Source of the DNA: Palsa-147 sp049279675
Lineage (GTDB): Bacteria; Acidobacteriota; Terriglobia; Acidiferrales; UBA7541
NCBI GenBank assembly: GCA_049279675.1
Contig: JBAPOP010000101.1
Location: 22,347-86,346 of the forward strand
Length of the DNA stretch: 64,000 nt
Reading direction: 5' to 3'
The position numbers and the translations under genes are program-made. Within the stretch, counting starts at the first letter, position 1. Each line of letters opens with the position of its first letter. Positions 25,485 through 33,813 of the stretch are shown one piece after another. The notes under the pieces are model-generated. The model made no database searches, was not told the DNA's origin, and was given only the letters and a program-made list of their open reading frames with translations.

Positions 25485-26813
25485 ATGCCAACGAAGCAGG
25501 CGAAGCACAAAACAAAATCAAAGCACGCGAGAATGAATGGGCACGGCGGGGCGCACGGCGAGAACGGACACGCCGAGGCGACGACCGATGTCGCGACGAA
25601 AGCGCGGGTCGAGGGCGCGGCGCCGAAGAAAGTCGTGCTGGCCTATTCGGGCGGACTCGATACATCGGTCATCGTGGCGTGGCTGATCGAAACGTACGGT
25701 TGCGAAGTGATCGCGATGATCGGCGATCTCGGGCAGGAGGAAGATCTCGAAGCGGCGCGGCGAAAAGCCTTGGCCACCGGCGCGAGCACGGCATACGTCG
25801 AAGACCTGCGCACCGAATTCATTACGGATTTCATTTGGCCCACTCTGCGCGCCGGCGCGGTTTACGAACACAAATATTTGCTCGGCACATCGTTCGCGCG
25901 ACCTCTGCTCGCGCAGCGGCAAGTAGAGCTCGCGCGGAGAGTCGGCGCCGATGCTGTGGCGCATGGCTGCACTGGCAAAGGCAACGATCAAGTGCGATTC
26001 GAATTGGCGGCGAAGGCGCTGGCGCCAGAGCTGCGAATCATCGCGCCGTGGCGCGAGTGGGACATCGTGTCGCGCGAGGACGCAATCGCCTACGCGGAAG
26101 CTCACCACATCCCCGTCGAGCAAACGCAGGCCAATATTTACAGCCGGGACCGCAACATCTGGCACTTGAGCCACGAAGGCGGGCGGCTCGAGGATCCGGC
26201 GAACGCACCGGAAGAGGCCATGTGGCAATGGGTGGTCGCGCCATCGGCCGCGCCCGACAAGCCAACGCGCATCGAAATCGGATTCGAAGCGGGCATTCCG
26301 GTGTCGGTGGATGGCAAGAAGCTCGGGCCGGTTGAACTCGTTGAGAAACTGAATGAAGTCGCGGCGGCGAACGGCGTTGGGCGAACCGACATCGTCGAGA
26401 ATCGGCTGGTAGGGATCAAATCGCGCGGCGCGTATGAAACTCCCGGCGGCACGCTCCTGGTGACAGCGCATCGCGAACTCGAGACGCTGAGCCTTGACCG
26501 CGAAACCGCGCATTACCAGCAGATTCTTTCGTTGCGTTACGCGGAGATGGTCTATTACGGAATGTGGTTTACACCATTGCGCGAAGCGCTCGATGCGTTT
26601 TTTGCAAGCGCACAGAGCCGCGTCACCGGCACGGTCGGACTTGAACTTTATAAAGGCAACGTCAACGTGATTACGCGACGCTCGCCGAACTCGCTTTATC
26701 GGACGAATCTCGCGAGCTTCACGATGACCGGTTACAATCCGAAAGACGCCGAGGGATTTATCAATTTGTTCGCTCTGCCGATCACCGTGCCTCAGGGAGA
26801 TTCCCGGCGTTGA
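25485..26813 (+). CDS. argG: Argininosuccinate synthase with basic/His-rich N-terminal extension
   Basis: 442-residue ATP pyrophosphatase-type ligase joining citrulline and aspartate. The P-loop AYSGGLDTS begins near residue 54. The first ~47 residues are an unusual Lys-, His- and Gly-rich stretch (KQAKHKTKSKHAR, then NGHGGAHGENGH). The rest matches the ~400-residue bacterial enzyme, with GCTGKGNDQVRFE and EGGRLEDP. AAAGGA precedes the ATG. The extension is probably translated, but an internal ATG at 25533 would shorten it. Its TGA overlaps the argH start. Confidence 0.94.
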   Translation: MPTKQAKHKTKSKHARMNGHGGAHGENGHAEATTDVATKARVEGAAPKKVVLAYSGGLDTSVIVAWLIETYGCEVIAMIGDLGQEEDLEAARRKALATGASTAYVEDLRTEFITDFIWPTLRAGAVYEHKYLLGTSFARPLLAQRQVELARRVGADAVAHGCTGKGNDQVRFELAAKALAPELRIIAPWREWDIVSREDAIAYAEAHHIPVEQTQANIYSRDRNIWHLSHEGGRLEDPANAPEEAMWQWVVAPSAAPDKPTRIEIGFEAGIPVSVDGKKLGPVELVEKLNEVAAANGVGRTDIVENRLVGIKSRGAYETPGGTLLVTAHRELETLSLDRETAHYQQILSLRYAEMVYYGMWFTPLREALDAFFASAQSRVTGTVGLELYKGNVNVITRRSPNSLYRTNLASFTMTGYNPKDAEGFINLFALPITVPQGDSRR

Positions 26814-28219
26814 GCGATTCCACCGACAACAAAATGTGGGGCGGTCGATTCGAGCGGAGCCCCGACGCGTCCTTTTACGAGTTTCAGCGCTCGTGGCGAT
26901 TCGATCGGAGATTGCTGCCGTACGAACTCGCTCTCGATCGCGCCTGGGCCAAGGGACTCGAGCGCGCTCGCCTACTTTCCGCCGATGAATGCTCGCAAAT
27001 TCTTCGCGCGCTCGACGGAATCGTGCGCCGGGCGAAATCGGACGCCGCGTGGCTCGACAATTCCAAGGCCGAAGACGTGCATCACTTCGTGGAAATTGCG
27101 TTGATCGAGCTTCTGGGTCCGGTGGGAGCAAAACTCCACACGGGACGCAGCCGCAACGAAATGGTGGCGACGGAATTTCGGATGTTTGTGAAGGAAGCGG
27201 CGCGTGCAATGGCCGGCGGGGTGGCAGCGCTCGTGGAGGCTATCGCGCAACAGGCCGAGCGCAATCTGAGCGTCCCGATGGCGGGGATGACGCACATGCA
27301 ACACGCGCAGCCAATTCTGCTGTCGCATTTCCTCCTCGCCCACGCAGAGGCATTCCTTCGCGATGGAGAACGGATCTTGAGCGCCGCGGCGCGCGCGGAT
27401 GTATGCCCGCTCGGATCGGGCGCGTTGGCTGGCTGCGCCTTCCCTGTCGATCGCGAGGCGCTCGCGCGCGAGCTTGGCTTTTCCGGCGTCACCGCCAACA
27501 GCCTTGACGCTGTGAGCGATCGCGACTTCGCCCTCGAATATCTCTTCGCGCTTTCGGTTTTAGCGACGCATCTTTCGCGGTTGAGCGAAGACTTCGTTCT
27601 GTTTGCATCCACGGAATTCAGTTACGTGACATTGCCGGACGAATTTTCCACTGGCAGCAGCCTCATGCCGCAAAAGAAAAATCCCGATGCGTGGGAACTA
27701 ATTCGCGGCAAGTCCGGCCGGATTTCGAGCGCGCTCGTTTCCCTGCTGATGACGATGAAGGGGCTTCCGACGAGTTACCAACGCGATTTGCAGGAAGACA
27801 AAGAGCCTCTGTTCGATGCGCACGACGAGGCAATGGGAATGGTCCGCGTGGCCGCGGGCGCTCTCGCGGCAACGAAGTTCAACGAAGCAAAATTGCGTGC
27901 CGGCGCGGCGAATCCCGCGTTGCTGGCAACGGAAGCGGCAGATTATCTAGTGGCGCGCGGCGTGCCGTTCCGTGAGGCGCATGAAATCGTCGGTCGAATC
28001 GTGCGCGAGGCCGAGCTGCAATCGACGTCAATCGTTGGTCTCTCTCTCGACGCGCTGAGGAAGCACTCGCCGGCATTCGCGACGGATTATTTCAAGGAAG
28101 TGACTCTCGAAGCTGCGCTGGCGCGCAAGAGCGTGCCGGGAGGAACGTCCATCGCATCCGTGCGATCCGCACTCGATAAATTACATGCAAGAGCTGGCGC
28201 TCTCGAGGCTGTGCGATGA
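26810..28219 (+). CDS. argH: Argininosuccinate lyase
   Basis: 469-residue fumarase/aspartase-superfamily enzyme releasing arginine and fumarate. The signature loop is GSSLMPQKKNPD (~285), with catalytic Ser in it. Other motifs are WGGRF at the N-terminus, LHTGRSRNE and MTHMQHAQP, which contains the conserved His. The start codon is TTG at 26810, overlapping the argG TGA (TTGA). Its own TGA overlaps the acetyltransferase start. Confidence 0.95.
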   Translation: MSDSTDNKMWGGRFERSPDASFYEFQRSWRFDRRLLPYELALDRAWAKGLERARLLSADECSQILRALDGIVRRAKSDAAWLDNSKAEDVHHFVEIALIELLGPVGAKLHTGRSRNEMVATEFRMFVKEAARAMAGGVAALVEAIAQQAERNLSVPMAGMTHMQHAQPILLSHFLLAHAEAFLRDGERILSAAARADVCPLGSGALAGCAFPVDREALARELGFSGVTANSLDAVSDRDFALEYLFALSVLATHLSRLSEDFVLFASTEFSYVTLPDEFSTGSSLMPQKKNPDAWELIRGKSGRISSALVSLLMTMKGLPTSYQRDLQEDKEPLFDAHDEAMGMVRVAAGALAATKFNEAKLRAGAANPALLATEAADYLVARGVPFREAHEIVGRIVREAELQSTSIVGLSLDALRKHSPAFATDYFKEVTLEAALARKSVPGGTSIASVRSALDKLHARAGALEAVR

Positions 28220-28728
28220 GAACGAGGAAGGCTCGCATCGCGGACGTTGCCGCGATTGAGAAGCTTATCGATCACTACGCGTCGCAAGGAACCTTGCTGC
28301 CGCGCGGCAACGACGACATTCGCCGTCATCTCAACGGATTTCTCGTTGCGATCGAAGGCGGCGAAGTCATCGGATGCGTTTCGCTCGAATGGTACAGCTC
28401 CGCGCTCGCCGAGATCCGGTCGCTCGCGGTAAATCCAGATATTCGCGGCCGCGGAACAGGAACGCGCTTGATGAACGCGGCGCTTGATCTGGCCGAAAAG
28501 AGGAAAATTGGAAGGGTCTTTGCCCTCACGAGCTCGCCACAATTTTTTATCCAGCAGGGCTTCGGCCTTTCGAACCGGTTCGCGCTGCATGAAAAAATTG
28601 ACCGTGATTGCATTCATTGCGCGAAGGCGCAGACTTGCCGCCTGTCAGCCGTCGTATTGAACGTGTCGGAAGCGCACGCCGCTCTCAATATTCTCTCCGT
28701 TACCTCGGAAGCCGCTCAGGCGGAGTAA
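28216..28728 (+). CDS. GNAT acetyltransferase, probable short N-acetylglutamate synthase
   Basis: 170-residue GNAT-fold protein. The acetyl-CoA loop is NPDIRGRGTGTRL (~75-87), preceded by the LAEIRSLAV strand. The C-terminal block KIDRDCIHCAKAQTC (C-x2-C-x5-C) is, from memory, typical of short ArgA-type N-acetylglutamate synthases. Its position between argH and argJ, with overlaps on both sides (ATGA and TAATG), supports acetylation of glutamate as the first step of the pathway. A separate function as another amino-acid acetyltransferase cannot be ruled out. Confidence 0.85.
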   Translation: MRTRKARIADVAAIEKLIDHYASQGTLLPRGNDDIRRHLNGFLVAIEGGEVIGCVSLEWYSSALAEIRSLAVNPDIRGRGTGTRLMNAALDLAEKRKIGRVFALTSSPQFFIQQGFGLSNRFALHEKIDRDCIHCAKAQTCRLSAVVLNVSEAHAALNILSVTSEAAQAE

Positions 28729-29936
28729 TGCCCCGGCCCGCAACGCAGGATATTCCAAGAGGATTTGCTTTCGCGGCGACAGCTTGCGGCCTCAAAAAGT
28801 CGGGCCTCGACGTTGCCGCAATCGTCAGTGAAACGCCGGGGATGGCAGCGGCGATGTTCACGACAAACCTCGTTCAAGCTGCGCCCGTGGTCCTCTCCAA
28901 AGAACATCTTCGACGAAGCCGAGCGCGAATGCGGGCCATCATCGTGAATTCGGGAAACGCGAATTGCGCGACGGGGCCAGGTGGCTTCGCCGCGTCGAGG
29001 GAAACGGCGCGTGAAACTGCGCGACAGCTCGCCTGCGCGCCTGAGCAAGTTCTGGTCTGCTCGACTGGCGTGATTGGCGTGCCACTCAAAGTCGGAAAGA
29101 TACTAAGTGCGCTGCCGGCTATGTTGCGTGCGCGACAGACGACGGCGCCGGCGTTTGCGAGTGTGACGCGCGCCATCATGACGACCGACACGCGCCCAAA
29201 GTGGGCGGCTGAACGCGTTCGCTTCGGCGGAAAATCGGTGCGAATCCTCGGCTGCACGAAGGGCGCGGGCATGATTCAGCCGAACATGGCCACGATGCTG
29301 GCGTTCATCGTCACAGACGCTGCGATCGGGCCGAAGCTGCTGTCGACGGCGCTGCGCGAGGCCGTCGGCAGCTCTTTCAACGCCATCACAGTCGACGGCG
29401 ATACCTCCACGAATGACACGATCGCGATTCTCGCGAACGGCGCTTCGATGGCGCGCGCGATTCGGACAACGAAAAGGGACTATGCGCTTTTTGCCGAAGC
29501 GCTTGCGAAGGTTTGCCGGCAACTTGCGTTAGCGATCGTCGCCGATGGCGAGGGCGCGAAGCGCGTGATCGAGATCGAGGTGCGTGGCGCAAGGACCGAG
29601 CACGACGCAAAAACGATCGCGCGAACAATTGCGAATTCTCCGCTCGTCAAGACGGCGCTTGCAGGCGGCGATCCGAATTGGGGACGAATTCTCGCCGCGG
29701 CTGGCCGTGCCGGCGTGCCATTCGAACCTTCTCGCGTTCGGATTGATCTCGCCGGAGCGCTCGTTTGCCGGAACGGGCTCGAAGTTGCGTTCAACGAGCG
29801 GAAGCTGCATCGCAAAATGTTGTCGAAGTACGTGCCGATTCGAATGGATTTGCGCGTTGGCCGCGCGGCCGCTCGGATTTGGACGTGCGATTTCACCGGC
29901 GATTACGTTCGAATCAACGCGAGCTACCGCACATAG
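28728..29936 (+). CDS. argJ: Glutamate N-acetyltransferase/ornithine acetyltransferase
   Basis: 402-residue self-cleaving Ntn-fold enzyme that moves the acetyl group from N-acetylornithine to glutamate. The autocleavage site is Thr189 in QPNMATMLAFIVTDA. Other motifs are VNSGNANCATG, KGAGM, and the C-terminal GGDPNWGRI. The ATG shares its A with the TAA of the upstream acetyltransferase gene. With argJ the pathway is cyclic, and the ArgA-like protein would top up acetylglutamate. It ends 26 bases from the convergent response-regulator gene; no terminator is obvious. Confidence 0.95.
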   Translation: MPRPATQDIPRGFAFAATACGLKKSGLDVAAIVSETPGMAAAMFTTNLVQAAPVVLSKEHLRRSRARMRAIIVNSGNANCATGPGGFAASRETARETARQLACAPEQVLVCSTGVIGVPLKVGKILSALPAMLRARQTTAPAFASVTRAIMTTDTRPKWAAERVRFGGKSVRILGCTKGAGMIQPNMATMLAFIVTDAAIGPKLLSTALREAVGSSFNAITVDGDTSTNDTIAILANGASMARAIRTTKRDYALFAEALAKVCRQLALAIVADGEGAKRVIEIEVRGARTEHDAKTIARTIANSPLVKTALAGGDPNWGRILAAAGRAGVPFEPSRVRIDLAGALVCRNGLEVAFNERKLHRKMLSKYVPIRMDLRVGRAAARIWTCDFTGDYVRINASYRT

Positions 29937-29962
29937 CGCTTGCGCCGCCGGTTCACGGCCCA

Positions 29963-30625
29963 TCACTGAAACATTGTCGGCATGCCGCACGCTTCTAGAA
30001 TGTTGCGCCGACCGTCCGCTCCAACCTTGCTGCAAATCCGGTGAATGTGGTTTTTTATGGTCTGCTCGGAAAGATTAAAATGAGCCGCGATTTCCTTGTT
30101 CGTCAGTCCACGCGCGATCAAAGGGACAAGTTGGCGCTCCCTCCGCGTCAGCGGGAACGGCAATTGATCGGAAACCACCCCGCCGTTCGCCGAGTGCTGC
30201 GCCACGAAATCGAAAAGCACACGCGAGAACTGCGGCGGGCAAATGGCCGCGCTCTGAGCGACTGCGCGAACGGCCGCGACGACATCCGACGCCGCGGCAT
30301 CGCGCAGAACGTATCCGGTTACGCCGTGCTTCACGGCTTCGAGGAACAACCGGTCGTTATCCTCCATTGCCATCAGCACAATTTTCAATGCCGGAAGCTC
30401 GGCGCGCATTTGCCGCACGTGCTCGTGTTGCTCGAAAAGCGGAGCCGGCGTGTCGAGTAGCAGGACATCTGCATTCGCAGATACGATTTGCTCCGCCGTT
30501 TCCGCCGTCAACTGTTCCGCTATGCTCACCGATATACGCGCGCGGGCCTTGAATAGCCGGGCGAGAACTTCGCGAAGAAGACGATTGCCCGAAACAATGA
30601 AGAGACGAATCTCGTGGCAACTCAC
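29963..30625 (-). CDS. LuxR/NarL-type regulator with degenerate receiver
   Basis: 220 residues: a receiver-like domain (1-125) and a C-terminal LuxR helix-turn-helix (~150-210, LTRRERQLVPLIARGLTNKEIAAHF, split by normal family spacing). The putative phospho-Asp in VLLLDT is present, but the acidic pair at the N-terminus is replaced (FIVSGNR instead of xVDDH) and the conserved Lys is Arg (GYVLRDA). It is therefore probably not controlled by ordinary phosphorylation. The GTG at 30625 with GAGGT six bases upstream is preferred over a TTG at 30658. It closes the exopolysaccharide locus and may regulate it (inference). Confidence 0.85.
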   Translation of the reverse strand: MSCHEIRLFIVSGNRLLREVLARLFKARARISVSIAEQLTAETAEQIVSANADVLLLDTPAPLFEQHEHVRQMRAELPALKIVLMAMEDNDRLFLEAVKHGVTGYVLRDAAASDVVAAVRAVAQSAAICPPQFSRVLFDFVAQHSANGGVVSDQLPFPLTRRERQLVPLIARGLTNKEIAAHFNLSEQTIKNHIHRICSKVGADGRRNILEACGMPTMFQ

Positions 30626-30698
30626 GGGATACCTCAGCAAAGGATTGGAATCAGGCAAAAAAGGGAAGGGGGTGAAGCAAACTATGTTGCCGGGAAAA

Positions 30699-30727
30699 AG
30701 TATAGATGCTTTCGCGGGCTTTGGCGA
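30699..30727 (-). promoter_or_regulatory. Possible sigma-70 promoter of the LuxR-type gene
   Basis: On the minus strand TCGCCA (30727-30722) and TATACT (30704-30699) are spaced by 17 bases, about 75 bases before the GTG. The -10 is good and the -35 is poor. Confidence 0.4.
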
Positions 30728-30750
30728 GGGATTTCCTGAGCTTTTCCTAA

Positions 30751-31848
30751 TTAGTAATCAGGAAGCGCTGTAGCCGCAGACCAGTCACGAAATTCCGGCA
30801 CGATGTCTCTCAGCCGAGCGCGAATCTCATCTGGCACACCACGCGTCACGCTCGCGCGCAAGGCATCCAGTTGCCGCTCAAGTTCCGGCCAGCTTCCGTA
30901 GGGTCTGCGGACGCGCTTGATTTCGTGGCATGGCGTCGGCGTCACTGCTTCATCCGCATAGAACAACTCTTCCTGAAGCTTTTCACCCGGACGCAAACCA
31001 ATGAACTCGATTTTCACGGCGCTTTCCTTCAAACCGGAAAGCCGAATCAGCGAGCGCGCCATCTCCAAAATATTCACCGGCGCACCCATTTCGAGGACGA
31101 GAATGTCTCCATCGCGCCCGATCGTGAACGCCTGCAGTACCAGAGAAACTGCTTCGCGCGCGGTCATGAACAATCGTCGAGCGTGGGGGTGCGTAATCGT
31201 CAGCGACAGGTTCCGGCGCAATTGCTCTTGAAGAATCGGGATGACGCTGCCGCTTGAACCGAGAACATTGCCGAAACGGACCGAAACGCATCGCATCGTT
31301 CCGGGTGGCCGCGAGGCAAGCATCAATTCGCCGACACGTTTGGTTGCTCCCATGACGCTTGCCGGATTTACGGCTTTGTCGGATGAAATCAGCACGAATG
31401 CCCGGCAACGATGCTCCTCCGCGACGTCGAGCAGGCTGGCGAGTGCGAACACGTTATTCGTTACCGCCTCCGCTTCCTTCGATTCCATCTCCGGCACGTG
31501 TTTGTGCGCTGCTGCGTGAAAAACAAATTCGATTTGGTGAGCGCTGAAACATCGCCGCATCGCAGCGGAGTCACTAACGTCGGCAACGACAACCGCGTTG
31601 TCGTTGTGGATCGCCCGTTTTGAGAATCCTTGCTGTAGCATCGCGAGGCCTGCCGCGCTCTGATCCACGCAAACTAGTTTTTTCGGGCCGTACTCGAGAA
31701 TTTGCCGGCACAAGGCCGAGCCAATCGAGCCCGCCGCTCCAGTGACGAGCACCGAACGGCCTTCGAGTTCGTGGCGTAAAGCTTCAAGGTCGACGTGGAG
31801 CTGCTTTCGACCGAGCAAATCTTCCATGGAGAATCCGAAGGGCGGCAT
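30751..31848 (-). CDS. CapD/FlaA1-type UDP-N-acetylhexosamine 4,6-dehydratase
   Basis: 365-residue soluble SDR enzyme. The NAD motif is VTGAAGSIGS (~36), and the active-site signature SSDKAVNPASVMGATKR has Met in place of the SDR Tyr, as in PglF/WbpM/FlaA1 enzymes. The membrane domains of long PglF/WbpM proteins are absent. It would make UDP-4-keto-6-deoxy-HexNAc, and the DegT aminotransferase encoded four bases upstream could aminate it. This suggests a 4-amino-4,6-dideoxy sugar in the polymer (inference). The ATG at 31848 is preferred because longer reading overlaps the upstream gene. Confidence 0.88.
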   Translation of the reverse strand: MPPFGFSMEDLLGRKQLHVDLEALRHELEGRSVLVTGAAGSIGSALCRQILEYGPKKLVCVDQSAAGLAMLQQGFSKRAIHNDNAVVVADVSDSAAMRRCFSAHQIEFVFHAAAHKHVPEMESKEAEAVTNNVFALASLLDVAEEHRCRAFVLISSDKAVNPASVMGATKRVGELMLASRPPGTMRCVSVRFGNVLGSSGSVIPILQEQLRRNLSLTITHPHARRLFMTAREAVSLVLQAFTIGRDGDILVLEMGAPVNILEMARSLIRLSGLKESAVKIEFIGLRPGEKLQEELFYADEAVTPTPCHEIKRVRRPYGSWPELERQLDALRASVTRGVPDEIRARLRDIVPEFRDWSAATALPDY

Positions 31849-31852
31849 CCGG

Positions 31853-33052
31853 TCAGCCACGGGCTGCAATCGAGCGTGGGAGATGCAGCTCAGCAACCGT
31901 CTCCTTCACAGCGTCGATGATGAACTCAACTTCTTCGCCGGAAAGATTGGGATAAATGGGAAGCGAAACGCATCTGCGAAATTCGGCTTCAGCGCGCGGA
32001 AAGTCGCCAGCGCGGTAACCATAGGCTCGCTGGTAATAATCCTGTAGATGAAGGGGAATAAAGTGGACGCTGCAGGTGACGCCCTTCTCCGACATTCGAT
32101 CGATGAACGCGTCGCGATCGGCGCTGAAGCGCTCCAAGTGCAGGCGCAGGATGTACAAGTGCCAGGAGGATTCGCAATTCTCACGGACAACGGGCGCTTC
32201 CAGCGCGTCAATCGCACCGAATGCCTCTGAATACCGGCGAGCGATGCGGCTTCGCGCGTCACGCATCGCGTCGCATTTGGCGAGTTGAACGATTCCAAGA
32301 GCAGCTTGTATGTCGGTGAAATTATATTTGTAGCCGGCCTCGCGAATCGAATAGTTCCACGAACCGTCGTTGTCCGATAGGTTGCCGCCGGATCGGTCGA
32401 TTCCGTGGAGGCGCATCAATCGCATGCGTCCTGCCGCATCTTCGTTGTCTGTCGTAATCATCCCGCCTTCGCCGGTGGTGAGCGTCTTCGTGGCGTAAAA
32501 GCTGAAGCATGTGAATTCGCTGATCGATCCGACGAGCTTTCCAGAATATCGCGAGGGCAGCGCGTGCGCCGCATCTTCGATGACGCTCAAATTCCGCTGC
32601 CGCGCAATCTCAAGTATTTCGGTCATCTCGCACGGATTGCCTCCCAGATGCACAGGGAGGATGGCGCGCGTCGCAGCAGTTATCCGCCGGCGAACGTCGC
32701 CCGGATCCATGTTCAACGTTGCGGAATCGATGTCGCAGAAGACCGGCCTCGCGCCGGTATGTGCGACCGCCTGCGCCGTCGCTGTAAACGTCGTGGTCGG
32801 CACGAGCACTTCGTCGCCGGGCCCGATCCCGGCGGCCTCGAGTGCGAGATGCAGCGCGGCCGTGCCGCTCGACACGGCGACGGCGTGCTGGGCTCCGACG
32901 TAATCCTCGAAGCATTTTTCGAACTCGAGCGTGCGCGGGCCCATCGTCAGCATGCCGCTTCGAATCACATTCGCAACGGCCTGCACTTCGTCTTCACCGA
33001 CCGCGGGCCGGTGAAATGGAATCGAGGCGACGCGCATTTGAGATTTGTTCAT
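31853..33052 (-). CDS. DegT/DnrJ/EryC1/StrS-family sugar aminotransferase
   Basis: 399-residue PLP enzyme of the nucleotide-sugar aminotransferase family (PglE/ArnB/PseC-like). Motifs are VSSGTAALHLALEAAG (~65), IEDAAHALPS, the PLP lysine in FSFYATKTLTTGEGGM and the C-terminal VHFIPLHL. The ATG at 33052 overlaps the upstream methyltransferase TGA (ATGA). It is paired with the CapD-type dehydratase downstream. No cognate acetyltransferase (PglD-like) is encoded in the window. Confidence 0.92.
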   Translation of the reverse strand: MNKSQMRVASIPFHRPAVGEDEVQAVANVIRSGMLTMGPRTLEFEKCFEDYVGAQHAVAVSSGTAALHLALEAAGIGPGDEVLVPTTTFTATAQAVAHTGARPVFCDIDSATLNMDPGDVRRRITAATRAILPVHLGGNPCEMTEILEIARQRNLSVIEDAAHALPSRYSGKLVGSISEFTCFSFYATKTLTTGEGGMITTDNEDAAGRMRLMRLHGIDRSGGNLSDNDGSWNYSIREAGYKYNFTDIQAALGIVQLAKCDAMRDARSRIARRYSEAFGAIDALEAPVVRENCESSWHLYILRLHLERFSADRDAFIDRMSEKGVTCSVHFIPLHLQDYYQRAYGYRAGDFPRAEAEFRRCVSLPIYPNLSGEEVEFIIDAVKETVAELHLPRSIAARG

Positions 33053-33813
33053 TTCGTGATCGATCCGAAATAGTGCGTGCGCAGGAATTGGACGCTTGAA
33101 AGAGCCTTGAGGATCGGATCGCTCCATGCAACGAGACGCGCGAGCGGAGGCGCAAGCGTGATTCTTTCGAGCTCGACGCGGGTGCCAGGAAACTGCGCCT
33201 CCACTTCCCTTTTCGAGATTCCGCGCACGTCGGGATTTCGAGGATTGTTCACACGAAAATCGTACCAGAGGACGAATCCGCCGGGCCGAAGTACGCGCAG
33301 AATCTCCGCAGCTAAAGAAACTTTCAACGCAGGATCGTGGATCGAGCTGAACAGGGTGAACGACATCAGGATATCGAAGCTCGAATCGGCAAACGGCAGT
33401 CTCGATGCGTCGCCGCATTGTAGAGTCGTGAGTGGCGAGCACAGTTTTCGCGCGACGGCGATTCGTTCCGGCAGAAGATCGATGCCGGTCAAATTTTGCG
33501 GCTGCGCGCCGAATTCGCCGAGCGCTCGCAGCCATCGCGCGTCGCCGCAGCCGACATCGAGAATGCGACGCTCCGCGAGAGGCATCACATTTCTGCGCGT
33601 TAGCATTTGGATGAGGCTCTTTTTGAGTTCGCCGGTTTGAAAAACGTAGGCGCGATCCAGAGAAGAGTAACGCCACGACGGTATCGTCCGCCGCCGGCGC
33701 GCGTACGCTTCGCGAATCCGTTGCAGTTCGCTGAGGCGCGGGCCTCCGGGCGAGCAGGTCGAGACTGGCCGCTGCGCGGCTATGATTCTTGCATTCTCGC
33801 TTGCGATCGTCAT
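33049..33813 (-). CDS. SAM-dependent class-I methyltransferase
   Basis: 254 residues. SAM-binding motif I is ILDVGCGDARWL (~85), followed by a motif II-like acidic residue in GIDLLPER and motif LRPGGFVLWYDF. The C-terminal part contains a basic segment before the stop. The ATG at 33813 overlaps the upstream glycosyltransferase TGA. In this context it probably methylates a sugar or lipid-linked intermediate of the polysaccharide; the substrate is not identifiable. Confidence 0.85.
   Translation of the reverse strand: MTIASENARIIAAQRPVSTCSPGGPRLSELQRIREAYARRRRTIPSWRYSSLDRAYVFQTGELKKSLIQMLTRRNVMPLAERRILDVGCGDARWLRALGEFGAQPQNLTGIDLLPERIAVARKLCSPLTTLQCGDASRLPFADSSFDILMSFTLFSSIHDPALKVSLAAEILRVLRPGGFVLWYDFRVNNPRNPDVRGISKREVEAQFPGTRVELERITLAPPLARLVAWSDPILKALSSVQFLRTHYFGSITK

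Noticed and set aside
25518..27209. 563-codon open frame on the minus strand across argG and argH
   Set aside because: Antisense to two well-supported genes; Arg/His-rich without motifs.
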